From Photorhabdus cinerea (GTDB lineage: Bacteria > Pseudomonadota > Gammaproteobacteria > Enterobacterales > Enterobacteriaceae): 64,000 bases of DNA. Position numbers and translations under genes: made by a program. Numbering within the stretch: position 1 is the stretch's first letter; every line of letters starts with the position of its first letter. Below the pieces are notes generated by a model. It was given only the letters and a program-made list of their open reading frames with translations, did not search any database and was not told the origin of the DNA. The stretch lies in NCBI RefSeq assembly GCF_011189575.1, contig NZ_PUJW01000022.1, forward strand, positions 1-64,000, written 5' to 3'. Positions 40,460 through 48,764 of this stretch are shown piece by piece.

Positions 40460-40519
40460 GCTCTCTATCTGATTAGTTGGGTGTTAAATAAATTGTCACA
40501 CCTAATATCTATAGAGAGC
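40460..40519. other. 60-nt imperfect hairpin after the oxygenase operon
   Basis: Outer arms GCTCTCTAT (40460-40468) and ATAGAGAGC (40511-40519) are perfect. The inner GATTAG-GGTGT and ACACC-TAATATC arms pair with a 3-nt bulge. It lies 14 nt past the last oxygenase stop, so it can serve as transcription terminator. The two-armed structure also looks like a tiny mobile-element relic. The rest of 40207-40459 holds no gene. Confidence 0.55.
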
Positions 40520-40532
40520 AAGCTGTAGTGGT

Positions 40533-41435
40533 CTAATAAAGCCCCTGAGTATGTTGTTCATATGTATTATGAAGAATTTTATTTAGAAATTCTTCAAAGC
40601 TTGTTTCAAGGACCAAGCCTTTGCCATACTTATAAGAGTATAAGCCTTCGCTGACATTTTTATCAAGGCTACTGTCAATGAAAAGCGCGTAGGAAAACCT
40701 GTCTACACCACTCTGTTCTCTCGGTTTTTGTTCAACTACACGGTGCGCCACTGCTGCTACAGGTATTGTGGCGTTTCGAGTTAAAATTTCCATTGCACAA
40801 CCAAAGTTTACAATGAAAGTATCAGGGCGAGGGATGATTGGTAGCCATTCACCTTCTCTTAGTATTTCTAAGCCTGGCTCTAGTGAGCGTAATATTGTTA
40901 CCCAACCGGAATCTTTATGTATATTGAGACCTCGTGAACGTATTGTCGGACGGAAGTGATTGAAAGTAAGATGGTAAGTACCAAGCCCTGATAGGCACCC
41001 TCCTGTGGCTTTATCCCACAATTTGGCAGGAATATCTAGTTGAGAAAGGGTAGCACGTAGTACCTCTAATCCGAACTCTTTCATCTGAATTGCTTGAGTA
41101 GCTAGAGAGAGTGGGAATACATTCTTCCAGAATTGATGTTCTAAAAAAAATTGTTCGACTTGATCTGCATTGCGTAGAAAATATCCTTCTCTCTCTGCAA
41201 GTTTATCGGCAGTCCAACTTTTGAAATCCCGATATGCATCATATGAATTCCCGGTTTTAGGTAGGTAGAAGTTTGTTGCAAACAGGTCTCCAGAAGATAG
41301 ATTTAACGTATCTGGTGCTTTAATAAAGAAAAAACCATCTTTTACTGCACGGTTAAATCCATCGGTAGTGTCAAATAGAAGTCTTCCATTTTGTAGTTTA
41401 GCGGATGCCCATTCATATCTATTATTTATATTCAT
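40533..41435 (-). CDS. Isopenicillin-N-synthase-like Fe(II) oxygenase (Ox1)
   Basis: 300 residues, jelly-roll non-haem iron dioxygenase. Iron ligands: H173 and D175 (NIHKDSGW) and distal H231 (VAAVAHRV). The 2-oxoglutarate- or substrate-carboxylate-binding RxS is R246-S248 (DRFSYALF). The N-terminal DIOX_N-like part carries LEHQFWK. It is closest, by shared blocks (TGGC, YHLTFNH-RP), to Ox5 at the other end of the cluster. Last gene of the cyclodipeptide operon; starts 35 nt after Ox2. Expected role: oxidation of a diketopiperazine, for example hydroxylation, desaturation or cyclisation. The actual reaction cannot be read from sequence. Confidence 0.85.
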   Translation of the reverse strand: MNINNRYEWASAKLQNGRLLFDTTDGFNRAVKDGFFFIKAPDTLNLSSGDLFATNFYLPKTGNSYDAYRDFKSWTADKLAEREGYFLRNADQVEQFFLEHQFWKNVFPLSLATQAIQMKEFGLEVLRATLSQLDIPAKLWDKATGGCLSGLGTYHLTFNHFRPTIRSRGLNIHKDSGWVTILRSLEPGLEILREGEWLPIIPRPDTFIVNFGCAMEILTRNATIPVAAVAHRVVEQKPREQSGVDRFSYALFIDSSLDKNVSEGLYSYKYGKGLVLETSFEEFLNKILHNTYEQHTQGLY

Positions 41436-41470
41436 ACTATAATGCCTCAGATTTATTGTGTGGAAAATAT

Positions 41471-42406
41471 CTACAAAGCACCATCATTATCATCGTATGT
41501 CCGACTAACTTCCTGGACAGCAAATTCTTCGACAGATTGAACTCTGATTGGGCCTTGGGGGCCATATTTGTAGATATTACCGGCCAGATTGCTGTCTAAA
41601 AACATCGCATATGACATCCTATCGCGCTGTCCATTCCGTTCTGTACGAACAACACCATGTACATTGGCACGAACATTCATCATTAAATTTTCTGTCAGCA
41701 CTTCTATCGAACTACCAAAGTTAATTATCAGGTAGTCTGGAACAGGATCGATAGCTAAAAGCTCATCATCTATATAGGCCAAAAGGCCCCGTTCAGTTGA
41801 TCTTAGGACTGTCACCCATCCGGAATCCCGATGAAACTTCGAGCCTCGGGTTGCTTTATCTGATCGGAAGTGATTAAACGCTAACATTTGGTGCCCTTGA
41901 CCTTCTGAAAGGCCACTTGTAACTAATTCCCAGTCACTACGCGGAATACCAACATGATTTAATACTGAGTGTAGTATACATATACCTACGTGTGCCATTT
42001 GGCGACCCAGTGTAGCTACCTCAGGTGGAATTAGATTCCAGTTTTTCTGCTCGATGTAGAAATTTTCCCATTGATCATATTTTCTGTCGAAATAACCTTC
42101 GTAACCGTTGGAAAAAGTGCATGATTTGAATCCCGTATAAGGAAGGAGGTGACCTGCTGTGGCGGGTTCAAAGAAGTGGTATGCAAATCGATCTCCGTAT
42201 TCAAAATCCATATATGATGGAACTTTTAGGAGGAAAAAACCATGCTGAAGGGCTCGGTTAAAACCGTCTCTGTCAGCAAAAATAAGATTATCCCCTTCTA
42301 GATGGGATCGTGCCATGTTTACTGATTGATAAGTTTTTGTAACCGCTCTCTCGGATGGCATTGATGGTAGTTTCACCGGAGTTCGCATTGTTGATGATGT
42401 TTTCAT
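41471..42406 (-). CDS. Isopenicillin-N-synthase-like Fe(II) oxygenase (Ox2)
   Basis: 311 residues from ATG at 42406, chosen because AAGGG lies 8 nt upstream; a longer start at 42493 would overlap Ox3 by 50 bp. Iron ligands: H192 and D194 (KFHRDSGW) and H250 (RANVHGVV). The RxS motif is R263-S265 (DRMSYAMF). The distal helper after the last His is GVVR rather than RVK/RVV as in its siblings. Starts 37 nt after Ox3. Cytoplasmic tailoring enzyme of the cyclodipeptide cluster, substrate unknown. Confidence 0.85.
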   Translation of the reverse strand: MKTSSTMRTPVKLPSMPSERAVTKTYQSVNMARSHLEGDNLIFADRDGFNRALQHGFFLLKVPSYMDFEYGDRFAYHFFEPATAGHLLPYTGFKSCTFSNGYEGYFDRKYDQWENFYIEQKNWNLIPPEVATLGRQMAHVGICILHSVLNHVGIPRSDWELVTSGLSEGQGHQMLAFNHFRSDKATRGSKFHRDSGWVTVLRSTERGLLAYIDDELLAIDPVPDYLIINFGSSIEVLTENLMMNVRANVHGVVRTERNGQRDRMSYAMFLDSNLAGNIYKYGPQGPIRVQSVEEFAVQEVSRTYDDNDGAL

Positions 42407-42443
42407 AATCATGGCCCTTAGGTGTGCTGAAAGAACTTTTGTT

Positions 42444-43331
42444 TTATTTGTGAATATTCTCGACTTTCGGATGAAATTCGTAAGCCATTTCATCCGCTTT
42501 CCTCTTCTGAAAATCGAGAAATGATTCTATAGGTGTAAGAATGCCATTGTTATCATATTGATAGAGATCTTGATCCCATCTCGGTCCAATATAGGTGCCA
42601 AAAGTAAATCTATCTTCTTCGCTTGATTGTCGTGCTTTCATACCCCGAACACGATGGTAACTAGCGGTTACTGGTTGGGATGATTTGGACATCAGAATTT
42701 CGAATGAATGACCAATGACTACGGTGAAATGTCCATCCAGTGGATCAAAAGGAAGCCATTTGTCACCTTCTAGAGATTCCAAACCGGGCTCAGTGGTGTA
42801 AAGAGTGGTAATGAAGCCACTATCTTTATGAGCTGTCAGGCCAACAGGATACTGGATATGTGACCTAAAGTGGTTAAATATACAATATTGAAGCGCATTA
42901 TTTTTATACATTCCACCTGTTATAGTATCGATATCATCGGGGTAGACTCCAGCCATAATGAATAATTCCGAAAGTGTTATTCGGCTAATATCATTAATAG
43001 CCCAGAGAAGGTTAGAGACTGTTTCTGGAAGATATTCATGCCAAAGTGTGCACTCTATTTGAAGCAGTTCATCTTGATCATTACCAGTCTGGGAATACCC
43101 GAGAAGTGATTTCCTAAGATCTTTTGTACGATATCCTCGATAATCGTCGGTTAATTCACCGTTAGGTTCTAGGTAGTAATTTTTCGCAAGTGTAATACCT
43201 GCATTGAAATTCAATCTATCTGGATGTTTCAAATAGAAAGCACCAAATTGGCATGCTTGATTAAAACCATCTTTATTAGAGAAGTGCAATTTATTATCGA
43301 TAATTTCTGCTGGCGGTAGTATGTGAGTCAT
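42444..43331 (-). CDS. Isopenicillin-N-synthase-like Fe(II) oxygenase (Ox3)
   Basis: 295 residues. Iron ligands: H168 and D170 (TAHKDSGF) and H226 (ASYHRVRG). The carboxylate-binding arginine R241 is followed by threonine rather than serine (RFTFGTYIG, RxT). The active-site strand VVIGHSFEIL replaces the INFG seen in the others, which may mark a different substrate. It starts 42 nt after the P450 gene, with a GAGGTAAAAA-type site before the ATG. Confidence 0.84.
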   Translation of the reverse strand: MTHILPPAEIIDNKLHFSNKDGFNQACQFGAFYLKHPDRLNFNAGITLAKNYYLEPNGELTDDYRGYRTKDLRKSLLGYSQTGNDQDELLQIECTLWHEYLPETVSNLLWAINDISRITLSELFIMAGVYPDDIDTITGGMYKNNALQYCIFNHFRSHIQYPVGLTAHKDSGFITTLYTTEPGLESLEGDKWLPFDPLDGHFTVVIGHSFEILMSKSSQPVTASYHRVRGMKARQSSEEDRFTFGTYIGPRWDQDLYQYDNNGILTPIESFLDFQKRKADEMAYEFHPKVENIHK

Positions 43332-43373
43332 TTTTTACCTCTACACTATTTATGTTTAGTAATGGTAATTTCG

Positions 43374-44789
43374 TTATTCTCTTGGACTGATTTGAATAAT
43401 TCCAGGAGATGTGGGGCGCGGCATTGAACTATGGGATGCGAGTGTCAAGTCGGTGCCAACTATTGAAACGCTGTAACCCCGGAATAACTCCACAAGTATC
43501 AATGCTTGTTCTCTGACAGAAAATAAACGCCCAGGGCATTTTCTGGGGCTTAGATTGGTATTCACCATATTAAAGGAATTAATTTCATGGCGACTTCTGG
43601 AAAGTATAGAGGTTGTTTTCTCGTTCTCTTCTTTCATTATGTGTTTGATGTTTCTGATATCGAATTGATCGGGATAAGGAAAAACATTAGCATCTCTATT
43701 TGCTCGACGACGATCCAACCAAAGCATTGTATTTGCGGGAATTGTTATATCAGCACCTTGGTGGTGAATGACAAACGGTCTTCTGACTCGTCTCCAAAGT
43801 GCAGTTGGGTTGCTACCACCTAGGCGTAATGCTTCCAGAACTAGTAGTGACGCTAGCTCTACTGGATTATCTTCGGTGTCGATTGAAACCTTCAGAAGAT
43901 CTTGAGCAATTGGGTTATCTCCAAGATATGCTAAGGCCCAAAGAAGGCTTAAACTTGTGGTGTCGTAGGTAGCTATGATGATAGTGCCTATTTCTTTTAG
44001 CTCTGAGGTACTTAAAGAGCGGATCGATTCTAACGAAAAAGGACGTTTCCACTGAGTGAACTGAGCTCTCACCATATTAGATATAGGAGCTGTCGACAAT
44101 GAAGCGAAATTCTCTTCAAGCATGTCTCTCGTCATATTAACTACAAGATCTGCGTCCTTGATAGAATCGGTATTGACTTTACTAATAACTTCGGATGCGA
44201 TATCAAAAAAGTTTCGTGCGGCATATCCATATTTTTTTGATGATAAATAACATGTTAAAGGTTTTTCATTAAAATCAAGAATACCAGGAAGGCCACTATC
44301 TATATGAGCAACCATATATAGAGTAAAGTTGTCTAGCGGTAATTTTTTATCTTTTATTTGTATGAGGTAATCATTTGCTGCTGTTTGGATATGCATATCA
44401 AGACCAGATATGAATCTGACATTACCAAGAGCACGTTCGACAATAGCCCGTTTTTGGTGGTGAATTGGGTTTTCAGAGTGTAATGAACCCATAAAAGATC
44501 CGAATAAGTCAGCGTTCATATTGATAGATGGTTCAAGCTCATCATCATTTACCAATGGAATGTTAGTATTCTGGTAAAGAGCAAGATTATCTCCGAGCCA
44601 AAAGGTACATAATCCGCCATTTTCGTCAGCTAAGTCGGCTATACCTGATTTTTCAAAATAGGAGGAGGCATCTTCACCATTTTCAATCGTAGCAGTATGA
44701 AATGCATTTCCGTGTCCTGACAGAATATCAGTACCTGGATGATGTGCTATAAGGCCTGGAAATGGGGCTTGAGAAATTGGATTCAACAT
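43374..44789 (-). CDS. Cytochrome P450
   Basis: 471 residues. Haem-thiolate signature LSPRKCPGR with axial C418. I-helix oxygen-activation motif ATYDTT. K-helix ExxR in LEALRLGG. The usual Phe of the haem loop (FxxGxRxC) is replaced (NTNLSPRKC). It has no N-terminal membrane anchor, so it is a soluble bacterial P450 that needs a ferredoxin partner encoded elsewhere. It lies between Ox4 and Ox3 in the cyclodipeptide operon. P450s in such clusters catalyse hydroxylation, C-C coupling or aromatic coupling of diketopiperazines; which applies here is unknown. Confidence 0.9.
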   Translation of the reverse strand: MLNPISQAPFPGLIAHHPGTDILSGHGNAFHTATIENGEDASSYFEKSGIADLADENGGLCTFWLGDNLALYQNTNIPLVNDDELEPSINMNADLFGSFMGSLHSENPIHHQKRAIVERALGNVRFISGLDMHIQTAANDYLIQIKDKKLPLDNFTLYMVAHIDSGLPGILDFNEKPLTCYLSSKKYGYAARNFFDIASEVISKVNTDSIKDADLVVNMTRDMLEENFASLSTAPISNMVRAQFTQWKRPFSLESIRSLSTSELKEIGTIIIATYDTTSLSLLWALAYLGDNPIAQDLLKVSIDTEDNPVELASLLVLEALRLGGSNPTALWRRVRRPFVIHHQGADITIPANTMLWLDRRRANRDANVFPYPDQFDIRNIKHIMKEENEKTTSILSRSRHEINSFNMVNTNLSPRKCPGRLFSVREQALILVELFRGYSVSIVGTDLTLASHSSMPRPTSPGIIQISPRE

Positions 44790-44854
44790 AATGTATCTCC
44801 ATTTTTTTATTTTTAGGTTTGGAATATTGAGCTTACGTGTATTGTTTGTGGTGC

Positions 44855-45775
44855 TTATCCCTGGTTATTATTGTTTTCTGAGAGTGTATTAATTTGCTTC
44901 TTCGTTATGCCGAAATCTGAATAATTATCTTGCCAAGTCTGTTTATTAAAATTTTTAAGGAATTCTTCAACAGAGGTAATTGGGATTGCCTTCTGACCAT
45001 CCTCGCTGATTTGGAAAATATCACAAGAAGCTGATGGGTTTATAAATGCAGCAAACGAATATCTGTCTTCAAGCTTGGGATTGAATTCGCATTGTTTTAC
45101 CCTGTGTAAGACCGCATTAACTTTTATTGGTAGGTTTTTTGTAAGAAGTTCAAGTGTTCCCCCAAAATTGATAAGAAAATATCCTTCTATAGGCTCTATG
45201 GACATCCATTGATCGTTGATCAGCGCTTCAAGGCCAGGTTGCTCGCAGAATAAAACTGTAATGAATCCTGTATCTTTATGTGCCGGTGCCCCTGGCTTTT
45301 GTCGATTTGGGCGATAATGGTTGACTGCAAACCATTTGATTCCCCCACCTTTAGTTGCTGAGTCTGTTACTTTATTCCATAGCTGAGGAGCAACACCGAT
45401 ATCAGATAGAATCTCCTGTAATACTATTCTGGCGAGATCATGCATTTTTCCGCACATAGAATTAACATCAGTCGGGAATGTAGATTTGCGTTGAAGCTCA
45501 TCAGCAAGAATGTGCTCTGTTTGAAAATGCTCACGATCAAAATAAATGTTAGATCTGTATCGAAAGCCTCGGTAACCTATTGAGGGCTTAGAAGGGGTTA
45601 TAGGATCAAGATAAAATTCCCGAGCCAGTTTCTTACCTGGAGCCAAATCGAATCCATCTGGAATCTGTAAAGCTAAACAGCCATCACGTAGTGCAGTCAC
45701 CATATTACCTGAGCTGAAAACAATACGATTTTCATCAATTCTGGCTTTGCTTGGTACAAAAACACTAAGAGTCAT
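44855..45775 (-). CDS. Isopenicillin-N-synthase-like Fe(II) oxygenase (Ox4)
   Basis: 306 residues. Iron ligands: H166 and D168 (APAHKDTGF) and H224 (AVLHRVK). RxS is R238-S240 (DRYSFAAF). INFGGTLELLTKN is the core strand. The ATG overlaps the Ox5 stop (ATGACTCTTAG), so the two are translationally coupled. It carries a longer Asn-rich C-terminal tail than its siblings. Second of the five oxygenases in transcription order. Confidence 0.85.
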   Translation of the reverse strand: MTLSVFVPSKARIDENRIVFSSGNMVTALRDGCLALQIPDGFDLAPGKKLAREFYLDPITPSKPSIGYRGFRYRSNIYFDREHFQTEHILADELQRKSTFPTDVNSMCGKMHDLARIVLQEILSDIGVAPQLWNKVTDSATKGGGIKWFAVNHYRPNRQKPGAPAHKDTGFITVLFCEQPGLEALINDQWMSIEPIEGYFLINFGGTLELLTKNLPIKVNAVLHRVKQCEFNPKLEDRYSFAAFINPSASCDIFQISEDGQKAIPITSVEEFLKNFNKQTWQDNYSDFGITKKQINTLSENNNNQG

Positions 45776-46739
45776 TGTTTAATCCTCTTGGTTGTAGTGT
45801 CCCTAAATAGATTTCTTCATCGTTGGCATTTATCAAATCCCGGGAATTGCACACTTGATGTAATCCTTTTTGAGAAGAATAACTGTAAATGCCTGCTTCG
45901 GCACCAGGTTCACAGAAACTGGATGTGAAGTGACCAAAGCTTGAACGGTCAATTGTCTGATGCTTTACACGATGCATGATGGCTCTAATGGGTTTAGCAG
46001 AATCCCGGGTAAGAACTTCCATTGAAAGGCCAAAGTTGATAATAAAATATGCCGGGTCAGGGTTAACTGCTTCCCACTGATTGTTGCGGTTGATTTCAAG
46101 ACCTAGAGATGTTGAGCGTAGAATCGTCATGAAACCATCGTCTTTATGAGATGCTAAACCTATTCCTTCAAGCTGTGGTCGATAATGGTTAAATGTAAGA
46201 TGATACGAACCGAGAGAATCTGAGCAACCACCTGTTGCAATAGACCAATCAATTTCTGGAATATTAGTTAACTTTAAAATAGAACGAAGAACGATATGCC
46301 CGAGTGTTGTAAGCTCTTCACCTGCCTGTTCGATTTCTGGTGGGTAATTTCCTTTCCAAAAGCGATGTTCTAGAAGGAATTGCTCGATCTGATTAGTTCG
46401 TGTATGAAATCCAAGGAGTGGATCTCCGAATCTTTCGGCAGTAATTGTTCTAAATTCCCCATAAGGTATGATATTATCCCCTTTATAAAAATTCCTAGAG
46501 AACATGTCACAAGCAGAAAGTTGAAACGAAAATGGTATTTTTAAAAAAAATATACCATCGTTCAACGCTTGATCCTGCTGACTGCTCGATTCGAAAATAA
46601 GAGAATTATTCTCAACATACGCTTTTTGTAGTTTTGCGATAATTTTAACTGGCCTATTATCAACACGTTTATTATACACATCTTGGTAGATAGCCCTTCG
46701 TTTAAGACTCCAGGGTTTCAAATCGCTTGAATTAGTCAT
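45765..46739 (-). CDS. Isopenicillin-N-synthase-like Fe(II) oxygenase (Ox5)
   Basis: 324 residues, the longest of the five because of an extra basic N-terminal segment (1-32). Iron ligands: H198 and D200 (ASHKDDGF) and H256 (AIMHRVK). A shortened loop carries R265-S267 (RSSFGHF). It begins 2 nt after the cyclodipeptide synthase stop and so is the first tailoring enzyme made with the synthase; this suggests, but does not prove, that it acts first on the diketopiperazine. Closest sibling is Ox1. Confidence 0.85.
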   Translation of the reverse strand: MTNSSDLKPWSLKRRAIYQDVYNKRVDNRPVKIIAKLQKAYVENNSLIFESSSQQDQALNDGIFFLKIPFSFQLSACDMFSRNFYKGDNIIPYGEFRTITAERFGDPLLGFHTRTNQIEQFLLEHRFWKGNYPPEIEQAGEELTTLGHIVLRSILKLTNIPEIDWSIATGGCSDSLGSYHLTFNHYRPQLEGIGLASHKDDGFMTILRSTSLGLEINRNNQWEAVNPDPAYFIINFGLSMEVLTRDSAKPIRAIMHRVKHQTIDRSSFGHFTSSFCEPGAEAGIYSYSSQKGLHQVCNSRDLINANDEEIYLGTLQPRGLNNDS

Positions 46740-46741
46740 AT

Positions 46742-47473
46742 CTATCGCCTTTTGAGATTAATAGAGACTACTGTAAGAGCCTCAAGTTCTGGAAGAAAGC
46801 CAGGAAACTTCCCATCAGTTATTTCAGCCAAAGAACTGAATGCTCCTGGATAGATCATGACGGAGTTTCCATTTTTTACTAAGCATGCAAATACTGCGAA
46901 TTCCTCAAGGAAATATTCAGATGATTGTTTTATTCTATATAATTTCTCAGCTTCATTGAGAGTATCCCATTTATGTCGATGAAATTTTTTACCAAACTCT
47001 TCTACTGAAAAACGAAATTTTTTGGAGGATTCGAAATATTCAGTTATTATCTTCTTAAATAATTTATAATCGGATGTTTTTTGGGTTTTTGCACAAGTTA
47101 TATATTCAAACTTTGTGGCATGACTGAATGTATCTAGTATATTTTGATTTTCTTTCATAAAATTCTGACCTATTTGTATAGCACGAGATAAAGCTTCTTC
47201 TTGAGAAAAGCCTTGCATCGTTTCAAGAGTAATTCTATGGATACTGTCACCGATTAAGATTTTACATGTGGAAAATCTTCGGGAAGCCCATTTTACCAAG
47301 GCATGAAACCTGTTAGGTTGGAAGTTACGGTTTTCTAAACTGACCCCCAAAAAACATTCTGTTTCTGATTCGAAGGTATTTCTTCGACTTTGGGGTGAGA
47401 CGAAAGCAATTTTCGCTCGATATTGATCATTTCTTAGAAAAGGGATGACATTGTAGTTATCTATTATAGTCAT
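46742..47473 (-). CDS. Cyclodipeptide synthase (CDPS)
   Basis: 243 residues, typical CDPS size. CDPSs have a class-I-synthetase-like Rossmann fold and use two aminoacyl-tRNAs to make a cyclic dipeptide without an NRPS. Signature residues: nucleophile S45 in FLGVSLENRNF (AlbC S37 block), then Y187 and E191 in EYFLEEFA (AlbC Y178/E182 block). Y208-P209 (IYPG) at the AlbC 202-203 region points to the XYP subfamily. Specificity cannot be told by eye. GAGGTT lies 8 nt before the ATG. First gene of a seven-gene operon with five Fe(II) oxygenases and a P450, so the cyclodipeptide is probably heavily oxidised. Confidence 0.88.
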   Translation of the reverse strand: MTIIDNYNVIPFLRNDQYRAKIAFVSPQSRRNTFESETECFLGVSLENRNFQPNRFHALVKWASRRFSTCKILIGDSIHRITLETMQGFSQEEALSRAIQIGQNFMKENQNILDTFSHATKFEYITCAKTQKTSDYKLFKKIITEYFESSKKFRFSVEEFGKKFHRHKWDTLNEAEKLYRIKQSSEYFLEEFAVFACLVKNGNSVMIYPGAFSSLAEITDGKFPGFLPELEALTVVSINLKRR

Positions 47474-47729
47474 AAATAGTAACCTCGTTATATATATTTT
47501 ACATAATTAACGTTTTTATCTATGCAATTAATATATGGCATGAAAAGAATTAAAATGCAAATGATAACAATAAAAAATACGATATATTTCATTGGTGGGA
47601 AAATATTATCATAAAAATCTTAAAAATCATTTTGTTATGTTTTGTTGCTTTTTTTATTAGTTGGAAAATATGATTATTTATATTGTTATAATTTATAAGT
47701 CTTGAATTCACATAATAAGTGCAACATTG
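47474..47729 (-). promoter_or_regulatory. AT-rich promoter region of the CDPS operon
   Basis: 256 bp, very AT-rich, between the IS30 remnant and the CDPS start. Several TATAAT-like hexamers are present but no single pair with a good -35 stands out, so I give no exact promoter. Confidence 0.4.
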
Positions 47730-48110
47730 TTAATCCGGAAGTAAACATGTTCGTATTCCTTTAAATAATTCATTCGGTGTTTTCCCTCCCCGTGTTTTTC
47801 GGGGACGATGATTTAATCGGTTTACCACAAAATTTATTTCCTGATCAGAGGCTTCATTAAAATAAGTTCCTTTTGGAAAATATTGTCTGATTAGTCTATT
47901 GATATTCTCATTTATCCCTCTTTCCCAAGGCGAGTAAGGGTGAGCAAAATAAATTTGGGTTTCTAATTTTTTACTCATGATTGCATGCTCTGAGAACTCC
48001 AAACCGTTATCGAATGTGATGGTTTTAACCCTTTGTTTCAACAGGTATAATACTTTCACTACCGCTTTTGCGACTTCTGATGCCCGCTTGCTATTAAGTT
48101 TAACAATTAT
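47730..48110 (-). pseudogene. IS30-family transposase, C-terminal remnant
   Basis: The frame continues upstream of the first possible start (IIVKLNSKRASEVAKAV) to about 48110, where a repeat element cuts it off. It contains TITFDNGLEFSEH, YFAHPYSPWERGINENINRLIRQYFPKGT and NRLNHRPRKTRGGKTPNELF, the DDE-domain end of IS30 transposases with D (FDNG) and E (ERG-NEN). The first half, including the HTH and first Asp, is missing. Confidence 0.88.
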
Positions 48111-48224
48111 GGTATATACCGAATGAACTTCAAGATGCTTGAGTCGTCAGACGTAAAAACATTTAAATTCAACAACATAGTCGTTTTTCAAACATGCACT
48201 TTGAAGTATCTTGAGTATATACCC
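48111..48224. mobile_element. MITE-like element, 114 bp, with GGTATATAC ends
   Basis: Terminal inverted repeats of about 28 bp: GGTATATAC...ACTTCAAGATGC at the left, and the reverse complement of the right end reads GGTATATAC...ACTTCAAAGTGC, about 20 of 28 bases equal. It begins exactly where the IS30 frame breaks off. From memory, related sequences occur in many intergenic regions of Photorhabdus and Xenorhabdus. Confidence 0.65.
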
Positions 48225-48503
48225 AATAGATTTCAAGTTGCAGCGCGACGGCAAGGGAGCGAATCCCCGGGAGCATAGATAACTCTGTGACCGGGGCAGG
48301 GCGGGATTCTACTTTGTATAAAAATCAATCGTCACACTGATATTGATAATTTCGCATATTCAATATGATTTTATTGATAGGTTTTGATATCTCTTTTGTG
48401 TGTTTATTGAGCATGTGAAGAGTTATTTTTACCCATAATAAACATATTAAAAATGTGAGATCCGGCCCTGGTGACCGGGGTGAGCGAGTGCAGCCAACAA
48501 AAT
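48218..48503. repeat. Palindromic intergenic repeat, copy 1, split by an insertion
   Basis: Begins TATACCCAATAGATTTCAAG and continues with GCAGCGCGACGGCAAGGGAG to GTGACCGGGG at 48296. It resumes at 48481 with TGAGCGAGTGCAGCCAACAAA. The 174 bp between are a separate element. The right end (GGGTATA) is missing. A shorter intact copy lies at 48683-48764. Confidence 0.75.
48297..48470. mobile_element. 174-bp non-autonomous element with 10-bp target duplication
   Basis: The 10-mer GTGACCGGGG occurs at 48287-48296 and again at 48471-48480, directly flanking the segment. Ends are inverted repeats: CAGGGCGGGATTCTAC at the left and CAGGGCCGGATCTCAC read inward from the right (12 of 16 bases equal). 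There is no ORF of note. The ends and target size suit a MITE mobilised by an IS4-like transposase; that assignment is inference. Confidence 0.8.
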
Positions 48504-48539
48504 AGCTGTTTTCACACATTTCCCAGAGACCCATTATCA
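48502..48539. repeat. IS-related remnant matching 38526-38562
   Basis: ATAGCTGTTTT followed by CATTTCCCAGAGACCCATTATCA matches 38526-38562, differing only at about four bases in the middle, and in the same orientation. The other copy joins an IS4-family transposase fragment. Confidence 0.7.
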
Positions 48540-48682
48540 AAGCCGCTCCGATTCTTATTATTCTTGTGTGTAATACCACCTACGAGTTAATTGGCGATCA
48601 ATAATAAAATAGATTTAACTTAAAAATATACAAAAACACTCGAATTTATGAATATTAGACTAATTTTATTGTATTTAATATT

Positions 48683-48764
48683 TATACCCAAAAGATTTCA
48701 AGCCGCAGCGCGGCGGCAAGTAAACGCAGCCAATAAAGCAGCGATTTTAAAGATGAAGGGTATA
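48683..48764. repeat. Palindromic intergenic repeat, copy 2, 82 bp
   Basis: Starts TATACCCAAAAGATTTCAAG, ends GATGAAGGGTATA, so the ends are the inverted pair TATACCC / GGGTATA. It contains GCAGCGCGGCGGCAAG and CGCAGCCAATAAAGC. It lacks the middle portion seen in copy 1. Confidence 0.75.

Noticed and set aside
48325..48579. 84-codon minus-strand ORF spanning the repeat region
   Set aside because: It runs through the 174-bp element and an IS remnant; the apparent protein is a chance join of mobile-element pieces.
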